Both the position numbers and the translations under genes were made by a program. From WTFY01 sp965205275 (GTDB lineage Bacteria > Pseudomonadota > Gammaproteobacteria > UBA4575), in the NCBI GenBank assembly GCA_965205275.1, contig OZ242168.1, positions 1,364,001 to 1,428,000 on the forward strand: a stretch of DNA of 64,000 nucleotides, written 5' to 3'. The notes below the pieces were generated by a model. The model had not been told where the DNA came from. It worked only from the letters and a program-made list of their open reading frames with translations, and made no database searches. Positions 1-8,691 of the stretch are shown here, one piece after another (the stretch's first letter is position 1; each line of letters begins with the position of its first letter).

Positions 1-488
1 AGCTGGCACGAGATACGATTCTGGGCGACATAAAATTGAAAAAATGCATGGCAGGGTGGAAGTGCCATGGCCCTTAATGCACCCACATTCCAGGCGCTGA
101 CAATATGCCTTCTTGACATAGGGTTATTTTTCAGGTTATCGATCAATGTGCCGATCTGATCAACCGTTCTGCCATCCGTACAATGCCAGCTACGCCATTG
201 CGCACCATACACCGGACCTAGATCGCCATTTTCATCTGCCCACTGGTCCCAAATTGAAACGCCATTTTCACGCAAGTAGGAAATATTGGTCTCACCTCTC
301 AAAAACCATAACAATTCATGAATAATTGATTTGAGATGAAGTTTTTTTGTGGTCAAAAGAGGAAAGCCGTCGGCCAGATTGAATCTCATCTGATAACCGA
401 ATACAGAAACCGTACCGGTGCCGGTGCGATCCCCTTTTTCTACACCATGCGTCATCACATGTTCCAGCAACTCCAGATATTGCTGCAT
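1..488 (-). CDS. thyA: thymidylate synthase, 3' part outside window
   Basis: Thymidylate synthase methylates dUMP to dTMP using 5,10-methylene-tetrahydrofolate in the cytoplasm. Reverse translation from the ATG at 488 gives 162 residues of the usual ~264. The N-terminus carries the DRTGTGT substrate loop (20-26), the FPLLTTKKL segment and the catalytic cysteine C146 in ALPPCHAFFQF, the same position as in E. coli. The C-terminal third lies beyond base 1. The start codon is 3 bp past the lgt stop codon, so lgt and thyA form one transcription unit, a common gammaproteobacterial arrangement. Whatever now drives lgt therefore also drives thyA, which matters because an insertion sequence abuts lgt. 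Confidence 0.97.
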   Translation of the reverse strand, partial: MQQYLELLEHVMTHGVEKGDRTGTGTVSVFGYQMRFNLADGFPLLTTKKLHLKSIIHELLWFLRGETNISYLRENGVSIWDQWADENGDLGPVYGAQWRSWHCTDGRTVDQIGTLIDNLKNNPMSRRHIVSAWNVGALRAMALPPCHAFFQFYVAQNRISCQ

Positions 489-491
489 GGT

Positions 492-1292
492 TCAGTATTC
501 CCGAGTCACTATTCCGGATTTCCGGTATGCCAGATACATCATGACCAAGCCTGCCAGGATTATGGGCACTGTCAGAAGTTGTCCCATTGTCAGCCAGCCA
601 AATGCGATAAAGCCCAGATTTGTATCCGGTTCACGTACGAACTCCACTGTAAACCGGAACATGCCATACAGCAGCAAAAATAAACCTGCCACTGCACCTG
701 TGGGACGTGGTTTTTGTGCAAATAGCCAAAGTACTGCAAACATCACCAGACCTTCCAGAAAGGCCTGGTAAAGCTGCGAAGGATGTCTAGCCAGACCTCC
801 TGCACCGGGGAATACCATAGCCCAGGGCACATCGGTTGCACGACCCCACAGCTCGCCATTGATAAAATTTCCAATCCGGCCTGCACCCAGGCCTACAGGC
901 ACTGCTGGTGCGACAAAATCACATAAGTGGAGAAAACCATAGCTTTTTGCCCGCTGACAGACCCATAGCGCTATGATGACGCCCATTAACCCACCGTGAA
1001 AGCTCATGCCGCCTTCCCAAACCCTGAATACATACAGCGGATTTTCCAGAAAATAGGAAAAATTATAAAATAGTACTGAGCCCAGTCGGCCACCGATCAC
1101 TACCCCCAGCAGGCTATAAAAAAAAATATCGCCAACATCTGCAGGCTGTACTACGGTATGCTTTTTTTTTGCATGAATATTACCCAGCCACCAGAAAGCC
1201 AGAAAGCCAATGGCATACATCAGACCGTACCAATGCAGTTTCAGTGGGCCGACGGAAAAGATTACAGGGTCTATATTCGGAAAACTTAACAT
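492..1292 (-). CDS. lgt: prolipoprotein diacylglyceryl transferase
   Basis: Lgt transfers diacylglycerol from phosphatidylglycerol to the lipobox cysteine of prolipoproteins in the inner membrane, the first step of lipoprotein maturation. The 266-residue product has about seven hydrophobic segments, the N-terminal FPNIDPVIFSVGP...HWYG signature, an H-GGLMG motif around H99 and the Lgt signature GRIGNFINGELWGR near 138-151. The length is normal. The ATG at 1290-1292 gives the family-typical N-terminus, so the protein looks complete. Upstream of it, however, there are only 2 bp before the end of an IS3-family element, and no good ribosome binding site is visible in the IS end. Expression is therefore probably altered compared with the ancestral arrangement. 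Confidence 0.96.
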   Translation of the reverse strand: MLSFPNIDPVIFSVGPLKLHWYGLMYAIGFLAFWWLGNIHAKKKHTVVQPADVGDIFFYSLLGVVIGGRLGSVLFYNFSYFLENPLYVFRVWEGGMSFHGGLMGVIIALWVCQRAKSYGFLHLCDFVAPAVPVGLGAGRIGNFINGELWGRATDVPWAMVFPGAGGLARHPSQLYQAFLEGLVMFAVLWLFAQKPRPTGAVAGLFLLLYGMFRFTVEFVREPDTNLGFIAFGWLTMGQLLTVPIILAGLVMMYLAYRKSGIVTREY

Positions 1293-1333
1293 GCTAGTGG
1301 AGTGAACCCTTGGGAGTGGAATTCAGATTGCTT

Positions 1334-2137
1334 TTATTTGACCGCCCGTTCAGTTGCTCTTTGTTCAAATTCTTCCGGTGTCAAATAATTCAAGGCTGAA
1401 TGAATTCGACGCCGATTGTAAATTTCATCGATAAACCGTGGTAAACGGTATTGGATGTCGTTCAGTGTTTCATAGTTTAGCGCATAGATTTCCTCATATT
1501 TAAGTGTTTTCATGAAGCTCTCCGCCTGTGGATTGTCCGTGGGGGTTGCCGGTCTGCTCATGGAGCCCGTTATGCCTGATTCACACAGCCTGTTCTGGTA
1601 GGCTTTGGCCAGATACTGGCTTCCGCGATCTGTGTGGTGAATCAAGCCAGTGCCAATCTCCCGATGGCGGATGGCCGCCTCTAAAGCGCAGAGCGTAAGT
1701 CTGACATCCATGGTCCTGGATGCAGCGTAACCGACCACTTTCCTGGACCAGGCATCCATCAACACGGCAAGGTATACAAAACCGCTTCGTATCCTGATAT
1801 AGGTCAAATCACCTACCCACAGCTGATCGGGGCCGCAGGGTGCAAAGCCTTTGGCAAGGTTTGGACAGGGGACACCGCAAGCCCCGTGGGTTTTATTCCA
1901 CTTGCGTTTTTCAGGCTTCATCGTAAGCTGATGTTCCCGCATAATGCGAGCCACACGCTTGTGGTTGACCACAATAGTGCGTCTTCGCAACTCAGCCGTC
2001 ACACGTCGATAGCCATAACATGGCCAGTCGGAAATGACCTGCCGGATGGACTTCAGCAAGGCCTGATCGGACTGCGAGCGAAGTACTTGCGCAGCCGTGT
2101 TGGGCCGTTTGTAGTATGAGCTGGGAGAGATATTCAT
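1334..2137 (-). CDS. IS3-family transposase OrfB (DDE integrase domain)
   Basis: This is the catalytic half of the IS3-family transposase. It has an N-terminal HTH_21-like segment followed by an rve integrase core. The DDE residues are visible in LWVGDLTYI (D), LIHHTDRGSQY (D) and DNPQAESFMKTLK (E). The ATG at 2137 overlaps the orfA stop codon as ATGA. The same reading frame is open further upstream, so a -1 slip in orfA gives a continuous OrfAB through a segment reading RTDTAARRAAVDRLRAAG. It probably acts mostly as the OrfAB fusion, as in other IS3 elements. No inactivating change is seen. Confidence 0.93.
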   Translation of the reverse strand: MNISPSSYYKRPNTAAQVLRSQSDQALLKSIRQVISDWPCYGYRRVTAELRRRTIVVNHKRVARIMREHQLTMKPEKRKWNKTHGACGVPCPNLAKGFAPCGPDQLWVGDLTYIRIRSGFVYLAVLMDAWSRKVVGYAASRTMDVRLTLCALEAAIRHREIGTGLIHHTDRGSQYLAKAYQNRLCESGITGSMSRPATPTDNPQAESFMKTLKYEEIYALNYETLNDIQYRLPRFIDEIYNRRRIHSALNYLTPEEFEQRATERAVK

Positions 2138-2490
2138 AGATCGGCATCCCTCCCTGACTGTGCAGCCTGCGGCCCGCAGACGATCGACAGCGGCTCGCCT
2201 TGCGGCAGTATCCGTTCTCTTTTTTTAAACAGGTCCAGTTCCATGACCCGTGGGCCAATTTTGCGTTCAAGCGCGCCAATCCTGGCTTCATACTCGCGTA
2301 CTTTCCCGGAATCACTGACTGCTTCGCTGATCTCGCCTTTCTGATATTTTTCCACCCATATCATCAACAGAGCATGAGAAATGTCATGCTTCCTGGCAAG
2401 GGCCTTATACCTTCCTTCACCATTGAGGTAAGCCCGAATGAGTTCTAACTTGAAAACTGTGCTATGTCGCCTGTGTCGTGTTGCTCGCAT
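2134..2490 (-). CDS. IS3-family transposase OrfA (helix-turn-helix)
   Basis: OrfA is the DNA-binding subunit of the IS3-family transposase. The 118-residue product starts MRATRHRRHSTVFKLELIRAY, a typical HTH_8 transposase N-terminus, followed by a leucine-zipper-like stretch (REYEARIGALERKI). The sequence after the LDLFKK segment is the unshifted tail; programmed -1 slippage there would fuse the first ~88 residues to OrfB. It lies just inside the right inverted repeat and overlaps orfB by 4 bp. Confidence 0.9.
   Translation of the reverse strand: MRATRHRRHSTVFKLELIRAYLNGEGRYKALARKHDISHALLMIWVEKYQKGEISEAVSDSGKVREYEARIGALERKIGPRVMELDLFKKRERILPQGEPLSIVCGPQAAQSGRDADL
2219..2226 (-). promoter_or_regulatory. 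programmed -1 frameshift site of the IS3 element
   Basis: The minus strand reads AAAAAAAG here, within the codons for LFKKR of OrfA. This is the canonical A-run slippery signal of IS3 elements. A -1 shift at this point enters the orfB frame, which stays open through the orfB ATG. Confidence 0.75.
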
Positions 2491-2657
2491 GTAGTAACGC
2501 TCCCTGGCACGTTACAAGGGGCCAATTTAAAGGCTACACTGTTCCACTCCCAAGGGTTCACTCCACTACATCGTATACATTTGTATTCCCGTTACATGGC
2601 TGAAGAAACTGGGAAATTTATGTATAAAATAAACGAAACCAATGAGGCATCATAAAC

Positions 2658-4745
2658 ATGATTCAGAGTAAAAACCATCTTGCCGACCAGACCAGCCCTT
2701 ATTTACTTCAACATGCGGATAACCCCGTAGAGTGGTATCCGTGGTGTAACGATGCACTGGAACGTGCCAGACAGGAGGACAAACCGATTTTATTATCCAT
2801 CGGGTATTCTGCCTGCCACTGGTGCCATGTAATGGCACACGAGTCTTTTGAAGATGATGCCACAGCAAAATTAATGAATGAATTGTTCATTAACATCAAA
2901 ATCGATCGTGAAGAGCGCCCGGACATCGATAAAATCTACCAGACTGCCCAGTACCTGCTTACGCAACGTACAGGCGGTTGGCCGTTAACCATGTTCTTGA
3001 CCCCTGACGATCAAATTCCGTTCTTCGGGGGTACGTATTTCCCCAATGAAGCACGTCATGGACTGCCTGCATTCAAGGATCTACTCCGACATATTTCAGA
3101 TGCCTATCAAAAACAGCGTGCACAGATCATGACGCAAAATCAATCCCTGCAACATGCATTGCAACAGGTCCATGAACCAGATTACGCAAGGACAGACCTG
3201 TCACCCGACCTTTTCAAAACCTGCAATCAACAGCTGGAGCAGGCGTTTGATGCTCAAGATGGCGGGTTTGGAGCAGCTCCCAAATTTCCTCACTCTACCC
3301 ACATTGACCGGCTGCTACGCTATCATGCGCAATCAAAATCAGCACAGCAGGAAAGCTCCCGTTCGCTGCATGCAGCACTGTACACCTTGGAAAAAATGGC
3401 AGCAGGAGGCCTCTATGATCACTTGGGCGGAGGGTTTTGCCGCTATTCCGTAGACTCCCGCTGGATGATTCCTCACTTTGAAAAGATGCTGTACGACAAT
3501 GGTCCATTGCTGGCTTTGTATGCACAGGGTTTCACCTTGACCGGCTCCGGGCAATTCAGAGATGTATGTGAAGGTACAGCGCAATGGGTGATACGCGAGA
3601 TGCAATCACCGGAAGGCGGGTATTACTCTTCTCTGGATGCCGATTCTGAAGGCACGGAAGGAAAGTATTATGTCTGGGAGCGTAAACAGGTTGAACAGGC
3701 GCTTAGTCAGGAGGAATATGCGGTGTTCGCACCCCATTATGGCATCGACCGGCAGACCAATTTTGAAGGCAGTTACCACCTGCACACCTTTGCAGACAAG
3801 ACTGAAGTATGCCGACAGACGTCGGTTACCACAGAAAAATTTGACAGCCTGCTCCATCAGGCCAAACAAAAGCTGTTTTCACTGCGCGAGCAACGTGTTC
3901 GACCTGGGCGTGATGAGAAGATTCTGGGCAGCTGGAATGCCTTGATGATACGTGGCATGGCCATTGCCAGCCGGGCATTGGGAAAACCCGAATACCTGCA
4001 ATCAGCACAACGTGCTCTGGATTTTTTGCACCAGACGATGTGGACCCCCCAGGGCCTGACTGCAACGTACAAGGATGGCAAGGCTCACCTTGATGCCTAC
4101 CTGGATGATTACGCATTTTTACTGGATGCCATTCTAGAGATGCTGCAGACTCGCTGGTGTACCCAGAACCTGACCTGGGCCTGTGAAATCGCCGATGTAT
4201 TGCTGGAGCAATTTGAAGATAATTCCCTGGGCGGGTTTTACTTCACCTCAAAAAACCACGAACAACTTATCCAGCGGTCCAAGACCCTAGGTGATGAAAC
4301 CATGCCTTCTGGAAATGGAATTGCTGCAATCGCCCTAGCACGTCTGGGTTATTTGCTGGGTAAGACAGAATACCTAGATGCAACAGAACGTGTACTGCAA
4401 TTTGCAGGCCAGGCGATCGCCCGTGCACCTATGGGGCATACAAGCCTGATCAATGCCTATGAAGAACAGCACTGTTCACCGCAAATCATTATTTTACGCG
4501 GGCAAAAAAATGAACTTGAAAAATGGCATCAGCAATGTATGCCAGGTTATGCTCCACGACGACTGGTATTTGCGATCGAAGCGAATGAAAAAAATCTGCC
4601 TGACGCACTGGCAGAAAAGAAATTCAAGGAATCAAGCCCTGAAGGTGTAGTAGCCTATATGTGTGAAGGCATGCAGTGTAGAGCTCCCATTGAAAGCCTG
4701 GCTGAATTACAGAGTATCGTATCTGACACCTGCGTCCAGCAATAA
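2658..4745 (+). CDS. DUF255 thioredoxin-fold / six-hairpin glycosidase-like protein (YyaL family)
   Basis: The 695-residue product starts with the diagnostic block NHLADQTSPYLLQHADNPVEW and a thioredoxin-like domain (about 1-165) whose CHWCHVM motif gives a CxxC pair at C53 and C56. The remaining ~500 residues resemble the alpha/alpha-barrel seen in N-acylglucosamine 2-epimerases, with EGKYYVWERKQ and YDNGPLLALYAQGF segments. The family (YyaL in bacteria, spermatogenesis-associated protein 20 in animals) has no firmly established reaction; a redox-linked or sugar-related role has been suggested. Length matches the family. It was presumably once divergent from lgt, but the two are now separated by the IS element. 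Confidence 0.9.
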   Translation: MIQSKNHLADQTSPYLLQHADNPVEWYPWCNDALERARQEDKPILLSIGYSACHWCHVMAHESFEDDATAKLMNELFINIKIDREERPDIDKIYQTAQYLLTQRTGGWPLTMFLTPDDQIPFFGGTYFPNEARHGLPAFKDLLRHISDAYQKQRAQIMTQNQSLQHALQQVHEPDYARTDLSPDLFKTCNQQLEQAFDAQDGGFGAAPKFPHSTHIDRLLRYHAQSKSAQQESSRSLHAALYTLEKMAAGGLYDHLGGGFCRYSVDSRWMIPHFEKMLYDNGPLLALYAQGFTLTGSGQFRDVCEGTAQWVIREMQSPEGGYYSSLDADSEGTEGKYYVWERKQVEQALSQEEYAVFAPHYGIDRQTNFEGSYHLHTFADKTEVCRQTSVTTEKFDSLLHQAKQKLFSLREQRVRPGRDEKILGSWNALMIRGMAIASRALGKPEYLQSAQRALDFLHQTMWTPQGLTATYKDGKAHLDAYLDDYAFLLDAILEMLQTRWCTQNLTWACEIADVLLEQFEDNSLGGFYFTSKNHEQLIQRSKTLGDETMPSGNGIAAIALARLGYLLGKTEYLDATERVLQFAGQAIARAPMGHTSLINAYEEQHCSPQIIILRGQKNELEKWHQQCMPGYAPRRLVFAIEANEKNLPDALAEKKFKESSPEGVVAYMCEGMQCRAPIESLAELQSIVSDTCVQQ

Positions 4746-4775
4746 AATCATGCGTTGGTATGTGAGTTTAATTCA

Positions 4776-5522
4776 ATGAATACAGTCAGAGGGATATTTC
4801 GTTTACTCCACCTGCTTGCCCATATCCTCAAAGGCATTTTCCTGTGCTATACCGTCTTGCGGAGCATGCAAAATAATGACCTGACAGAAAAGCAGCACAG
4901 GATTGTCCAGGCCTGGCTGTACCAGGCAGCAAAAATCATGGGTCTTGACCTCAAAGTGCATGGTGAGCCACAAAAATCACCGGCCTTTGTCGTCGCTAAC
5001 CATATTTCGTGGCTGGATATCGTGATTATTGCCTCTGTGCTACCGGTTTCATTTCTATCCAAGGCAGAGGTGCGTAAATGGCCCGTAGTGGGTACCCTTG
5101 CAACCAAGGCTGGCACGCTCTTTATTCATCGTGGATCCAAAACCGGTGCGGTAGAAGCCATCAACCTGATGCGGGCAAGACTCGGTTTAGGACATAGTGT
5201 TGCATCGTTCCCTGAGGCTAAAACCACGGACGGAACTTTTGTACACGCATTCCACCCACGCCTGTTCGCTGCTGCAATTGAAACAAAATCCATGATTCAA
5301 CCGGTAGCGCTTCGTTACCCGCATACCCACGGCGTGAACCCGATTGTGCCCTTTGTCAACAACCACAATCTGGTGAAACATGCTTTTCGTATTATGTCTG
5401 TCAGGCGCACCGTTGCTGAGGTGACCCTGTGTAAGCCCATACCCAGTAGCGATCAATTGAGAAAACAGCTTGCACAGCGGGCAAGAAGCGAAATTGTTGA
5501 AGTAGTTGGAGATATTCCCTAG
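4776..5522 (+). CDS. plsC: 1-acyl-sn-glycerol-3-phosphate acyltransferase (PlsC family)
   Basis: This membrane-associated acyltransferase would convert lysophosphatidic acid to phosphatidic acid in phospholipid synthesis. The 248-residue product has an N-terminal hydrophobic segment, the catalytic HX4D motif NHISWLD (H76, D81), and the substrate-binding block FPEAKTTDG. The start chosen is the ATG at 4776. A TTG at 4755 would add seven residues, but the ATG has the better upstream context. The gene follows the DUF255 gene by 30 bp on the same strand and may be co-transcribed. Other acyl-acceptors, such as lysolipids of the ornithine type, are possible because such paralogues share the motifs. 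Confidence 0.85.
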   Translation: MNTVRGIFRLLHLLAHILKGIFLCYTVLRSMQNNDLTEKQHRIVQAWLYQAAKIMGLDLKVHGEPQKSPAFVVANHISWLDIVIIASVLPVSFLSKAEVRKWPVVGTLATKAGTLFIHRGSKTGAVEAINLMRARLGLGHSVASFPEAKTTDGTFVHAFHPRLFAAAIETKSMIQPVALRYPHTHGVNPIVPFVNNHNLVKHAFRIMSVRRTVAEVTLCKPIPSSDQLRKQLAQRARSEIVEVVGDIP

Positions 5523-5527
5523 AACAA

Positions 5528-6028
5528 TCAGCCGAGTGCCTGTATGGCCGCTTTATAATCCGGTTCGTGGGCAATTTCACCAACGAGCTCTGTATGAATG
5601 ATCGAATTATCCTGATCCAGTACTACTACTGCGCGTGCTGTAATCCCTTCCAGCGGCCCACTTTCAATCAGTACACCATAATCCTTGGAAAAATCCTGTG
5701 AACGCATTACAGAAAGCGGAGTAACATGCTCCAGATTTTCAGCCAGACAAAATCGGGACATCGCAAAAGGCAGATCTGCGGAAATAACCAGCACTACAGT
5801 ATCGTCATACTCTTTCGCACAATCATTGAATTTCTTTGCTGACATTGCACAAACCGGAGTGTCCAGACTCGGAACGATATTGAGTATTTTTCTTTTGCCC
5901 GGAAACGTGGAAAGAGATACATTTTTCAGGTCTTTGTTGACCAGAGCAAAATCGGGCGCACTTGAACCGATTTCCGGCAGATTCCCACTGGTATGAATTT
6001 CATTCCCTTGCAGAGTAATTTTTGCCAT
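5528..6028 (-). CDS. tpx: thiol peroxidase, atypical 2-Cys peroxiredoxin
   Basis: Tpx reduces hydrogen peroxide and alkyl hydroperoxides using thioredoxin. The 166-residue product has the peroxidatic cysteine C60 in SLDTPVCAMS and the resolving cysteine C94 in SRFCLAE, the spacing typical of the Tpx subgroup. The catalytic TPxC environment is intact. A good ribosome binding site (TTGGAGAAAT) precedes the ATG at 6028. Its stop codon lies 5 bp from the convergent plsC stop. Confidence 0.96.
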   Translation of the reverse strand: MAKITLQGNEIHTSGNLPEIGSSAPDFALVNKDLKNVSLSTFPGKRKILNIVPSLDTPVCAMSAKKFNDCAKEYDDTVVLVISADLPFAMSRFCLAENLEHVTPLSVMRSQDFSKDYGVLIESGPLEGITARAVVVLDQDNSIIHTELVGEIAHEPDYKAAIQALG

Positions 6029-6151
6029 TTTTATTTCTCCAATTGTAGGTCTTATTATATTTGTCTAGCAAAAACTCTGAATGCCGTCCCGCCGCAGACG
6101 GCTATCAAGGTATACAGTACGTTAACCTGCAGGGGTAACTATACGCCCTGA

Positions 6152-6538
6152 TCAGGTGGCTATATAAGTTTCATATTGGCTTGCATCAAGCAGGCTGTCA
6201 ATTGCTGTTTTGTCCAATAGTTCTATTTTGCAGATCCAGCCATTTTCATACGGTGATTCATTGATTATTTCGGGTAAGTCCAGTAAATCCCTATTAATTT
6301 CAATTACTTTTCCATTTACAGGCATGTGAACATCACTGGCTGTTTTGACCGACTCCACCACAGCATAAACCTGCCCAACCTGGTATTCGCTGCCTAAATC
6401 GGGTAGTTCAATATAAACAATATCGCCCAATTCAGACTGGGCGAACTCTGTAATTCCGGTCGTCGCAGTAGTATCGCTTTGCATTTGCAGCCAAGTATGC
6501 TGTTGCGAATAGACACGATCATCGAATGCAGTACTCAT
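6152..6538 (-). CDS. gcvH: glycine cleavage system H protein
   Basis: GcvH is the lipoylated carrier that shuttles the aminomethyl group between the P, T and L proteins of glycine cleavage. The product has 128 residues, the family length. The lipoyl-accepting lysine is K65 in VVESVKTASDV, followed by the conserved NGKVIEIN and ENGWICKI blocks. The ATG at 6538 is chosen over an upstream in-frame ATG because GGAGGAATCACTG sits directly before it. The other glycine cleavage genes are not next to it, so the protein works with subunits encoded elsewhere or as a lipoate-relay protein. It is transcribed divergently from the PCu(A)C gene. Confidence 0.95.
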   Translation of the reverse strand: MSTAFDDRVYSQQHTWLQMQSDTTATTGITEFAQSELGDIVYIELPDLGSEYQVGQVYAVVESVKTASDVHMPVNGKVIEINRDLLDLPEIINESPYENGWICKIELLDKTAIDSLLDASQYETYIAT

Positions 6539-6648
6539 CAGTGATTCCTCCAACCCGGATCATTATTGTTCTTCGAATACTGTTTGACATATCGCTATGC
6601 AAGCTTATTTTATACTATGGAGCAACAGTCAATAAAGTAATTACTTTG

Positions 6649-7092
6649 ATGTATAGGTTAATCGTTGTATTGTCTTGCCTGTTGGCTGCATCCTGTGTAC
6701 AAGAGCAGCAAAAACCAGTCACTGTACAGAATGCCTGGATTCGCGAGGCTCCACCGAATGCCTTTTCCATGGCTGGGTATTTGACATTTCATAACAATAC
6801 CTTGCAGGACTGCACGCTTACCTGCGCAAAAAGCAAACACTTTAAAAACATCGAGTTTCATCGCACTATAATTCAAGACGGTGTGGCCAAAATGCGCCAT
6901 CACGATACGCTGACCATACCGCCGTCCAGCTCACTGGTATTCCAACCCGGTGATTTTCACTTAATGCTGATGGGACCCCAAAGCGGTTTCAGGGCAGGGG
7001 ATGAACTGATGATAACGCTATGCGTTGCGCACGATAATAGACAGGAAGAATTTGATATCATCATGCCGGTAAAAAAACCCAGACCCAATTAG
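6649..7092 (+). CDS. PCu(A)C-family copper chaperone lipoprotein
   Basis: PCu(A)C proteins bind Cu(I) in the periplasm and help build the CuA centre of cytochrome c oxidase. Starting at the ATG at 6649, the product is 147 residues. It begins with a lipoprotein signal ending in the lipobox LAASC (C16). The mature part has the family block NAWIREAPP, and histidines and methionines in positions fitting the H-M-H-M copper site (FHRT, KMRHH and GDFHLMLMG). An earlier in-frame ATG at 6526 would put 41 unlikely residues before the signal peptide. Anchoring by a lipobox is less common than a cleaved secretory signal. No cytochrome oxidase or Sco gene is adjacent. Confidence 0.87.
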   Translation: MYRLIVVLSCLLAASCVQEQQKPVTVQNAWIREAPPNAFSMAGYLTFHNNTLQDCTLTCAKSKHFKNIEFHRTIIQDGVAKMRHHDTLTIPPSSSLVFQPGDFHLMLMGPQSGFRAGDELMITLCVAHDNRQEEFDIIMPVKKPRPN

Positions 7093-7244
7093 GTCGACCC
7101 CCTCCCCTGACCTGTACTATCATTCAGGGATAAAATCACTTTTTTACCCAACTGGCCACACTGGCTTATGCAATCCCGGTATAGCTGATCCAAAACAGTT
7201 CGCCTGAAACCACCATGTAACCAATATACCAAACGGTATCCGTC

Positions 7245-7949
7245 TTGAACGATTTTTCACAAGCTTTTTTAAAAGCCATACAACTGATTGTACAACTCGA
7301 TGAGAGTTTAATAGAGATTGTAGCGTTATCTTTGCAGGTGAGCCTGACTGCAGTTTTCATAGCCAGTATAATCAGTTTGCCGCTGGGGGCTGCATTGGCC
7401 CTGTATAGATTTTATGGGCGTGGCCTGATCATTGCGTTACTCAATACTTTTATGGGGTTGCCGCCTGTAGTGGTTGGTCTGGTGGTATACCTGATTCTTT
7501 CCCGTTCAGGCCCGCTTGGTGCCCTGGGTTTGCTGTTTACCCCCACTGCCATGATCATTGCACAAGTATGTTTGGTTACACCGATTATTGCTGCCCTTAC
7601 CCGTCAAACCATACTAGATGCCAATGACGAGTACCATGAGCAGCTACGTGCGCTTGGAGCCAAGCCCTCAGGCATGATGAAAACCCTTTTATGGGAAACC
7701 AGGTACAGTTTAATGACGAATGTATTTGCCGGATTTGGTCGGGCGATTGCCGAAGTGGGCGCGGTATTAATTGTTGGCGGAAACATCAATCACAACACCC
7801 GCATGATGACCACTGCCATTGCGCTCGAAACCAGCAAAGGTGCTATTGAGCTTGCACTGGCATTAGGGATGATACTGATTGTTCTTTCGTTAATCGTTAC
7901 CTCGGCGGTCATGAGCACACGGCATGCCGCCTATAGAATATATAGCTAG
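7245..7949 (+). CDS. tupB: tungstate ABC transporter permease TupB
   Basis: This is the inner-membrane permease of a tungstate importer. The 234-residue product has five or six hydrophobic segments. It carries the permease EAA-type loop with the conserved glycine (EQLRALGAKPSGMMKTLLWETRY), and the TupB-like N-terminus FLKAIQLIVQLDESLIEI. The start is a TTG at 7245. The frame is closed upstream by a TAA at 7218 and offers no ATG or GTG in between, so TTG is the likely start. It leads the tupBCA operon, with only 5 bp to the next gene. Confidence 0.88.
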   Translation: MNDFSQAFLKAIQLIVQLDESLIEIVALSLQVSLTAVFIASIISLPLGAALALYRFYGRGLIIALLNTFMGLPPVVVGLVVYLILSRSGPLGALGLLFTPTAMIIAQVCLVTPIIAALTRQTILDANDEYHEQLRALGAKPSGMMKTLLWETRYSLMTNVFAGFGRAIAEVGAVLIVGGNINHNTRMMTTAIALETSKGAIELALALGMILIVLSLIVTSAVMSTRHAAYRIYS

Positions 7950-7954
7950 ATACC

Positions 7955-8683
7955 ATGCAGCCGACAACCGCTCTGCCGTTAAATATTCAGCATCTAAGCG
8001 TTGCCAGACAAGGCAAGCCCTTGCTGAATAATGTGAATATCACGATTGAATCGGCGGGTATAACAATTATTCTTGGCCCCAATGGGGCTGGGAAAAGTCT
8101 GCTGTTACGCATTGCGCATGGTCTGGATATGCCAGACTATGGCTCATTGAAATGGAATTCACATATGCCGCAGCCTCAAGAGCCGTGGCGCGCATTTATA
8201 CTTCAAAAACCCGTTTTTTTACAGCGTAGCGTACGCGCAAATCTTGAATATGTACTTTTTTTACATAAAATAGCCAAAACCAAGCATAACCCACTTATCC
8301 AGGAAGCCTTGCAACATACAGGGCTTGCAGAGCTTGCCACACGTAGTGCGCGCACCTTGTCCGGTGGCGAACAACAACGTTTGAATATTGCACGTGCCTG
8401 GATACTCAAACCCAGGGTGATGCTGCTGGATGAACCCACAGCGGAACTGGACCCCTCGGGCGTTGCAACCATTGAGACACTTATCAAGACAATTGCACAG
8501 CAAAGCACTAAAATAATCATGACTACCCACAATCTGGGCCAGGCAAAAAGACTGGCACACGATATTTTATTCCTGCACCAGGGTAAATTGATTGAACACA
8601 CCCTGGCGCAAGTATTTTTTACTCAACCCAGGACCAGGCTTGCTGAAGATTTTGTTGCCGGAAAGTTGCTAAACAGAAATTAA
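7955..8683 (+). CDS. tupC: tungstate ABC transporter ATP-binding protein TupC
   Basis: This cytoplasmic ATPase energises tungstate import. The 242-residue product shows Walker A GPNGAGKS (41-48), the ABC signature LSGGEQ (135-140), Walker B VMLLDE (155-160) and the switch histidine in MTTHN. There is no C-terminal Mop-like domain, as expected for TupC and unlike molybdate ModC. It follows tupB by 5 bp and precedes tupA by 8 bp. Assignment to tungstate comes mainly from the binding protein TupA in the same operon. Confidence 0.9.
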   Translation: MQPTTALPLNIQHLSVARQGKPLLNNVNITIESAGITIILGPNGAGKSLLLRIAHGLDMPDYGSLKWNSHMPQPQEPWRAFILQKPVFLQRSVRANLEYVLFLHKIAKTKHNPLIQEALQHTGLAELATRSARTLSGGEQQRLNIARAWILKPRVMLLDEPTAELDPSGVATIETLIKTIAQQSTKIIMTTHNLGQAKRLAHDILFLHQGKLIEHTLAQVFFTQPRTRLAEDFVAGKLLNRN

Positions 8684-8691
8684 GACAAGAA

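Larger units (their letters stand above)
1295..2568 (-). mobile_element. complete IS3-family insertion sequence
   Basis: The element is bounded by nearly perfect 26-27 bp inverted repeats starting TAGTGGAGTGAACCCTTGGG at 1295 and ending with the reverse complement at 2568. It holds overlapping orfA and orfB, an A7G slippery site and an intact DDE triad, the standard IS3-family plan at about 1.27 kb. No convincing target duplication is visible: the left flank is ATGC and the right flank is CATC. The insertion lies between lgt and the divergent DUF255 gene, directly before the lgt start codon. It looks recent and potentially active. Confidence 0.9.

Noticed and set aside
1290..2575. Target-site duplication for the first IS3 element
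   Set aside because: The flanks ATGC and CATC do not match directly; any duplication has been lost or the ends are off by one or two bases.
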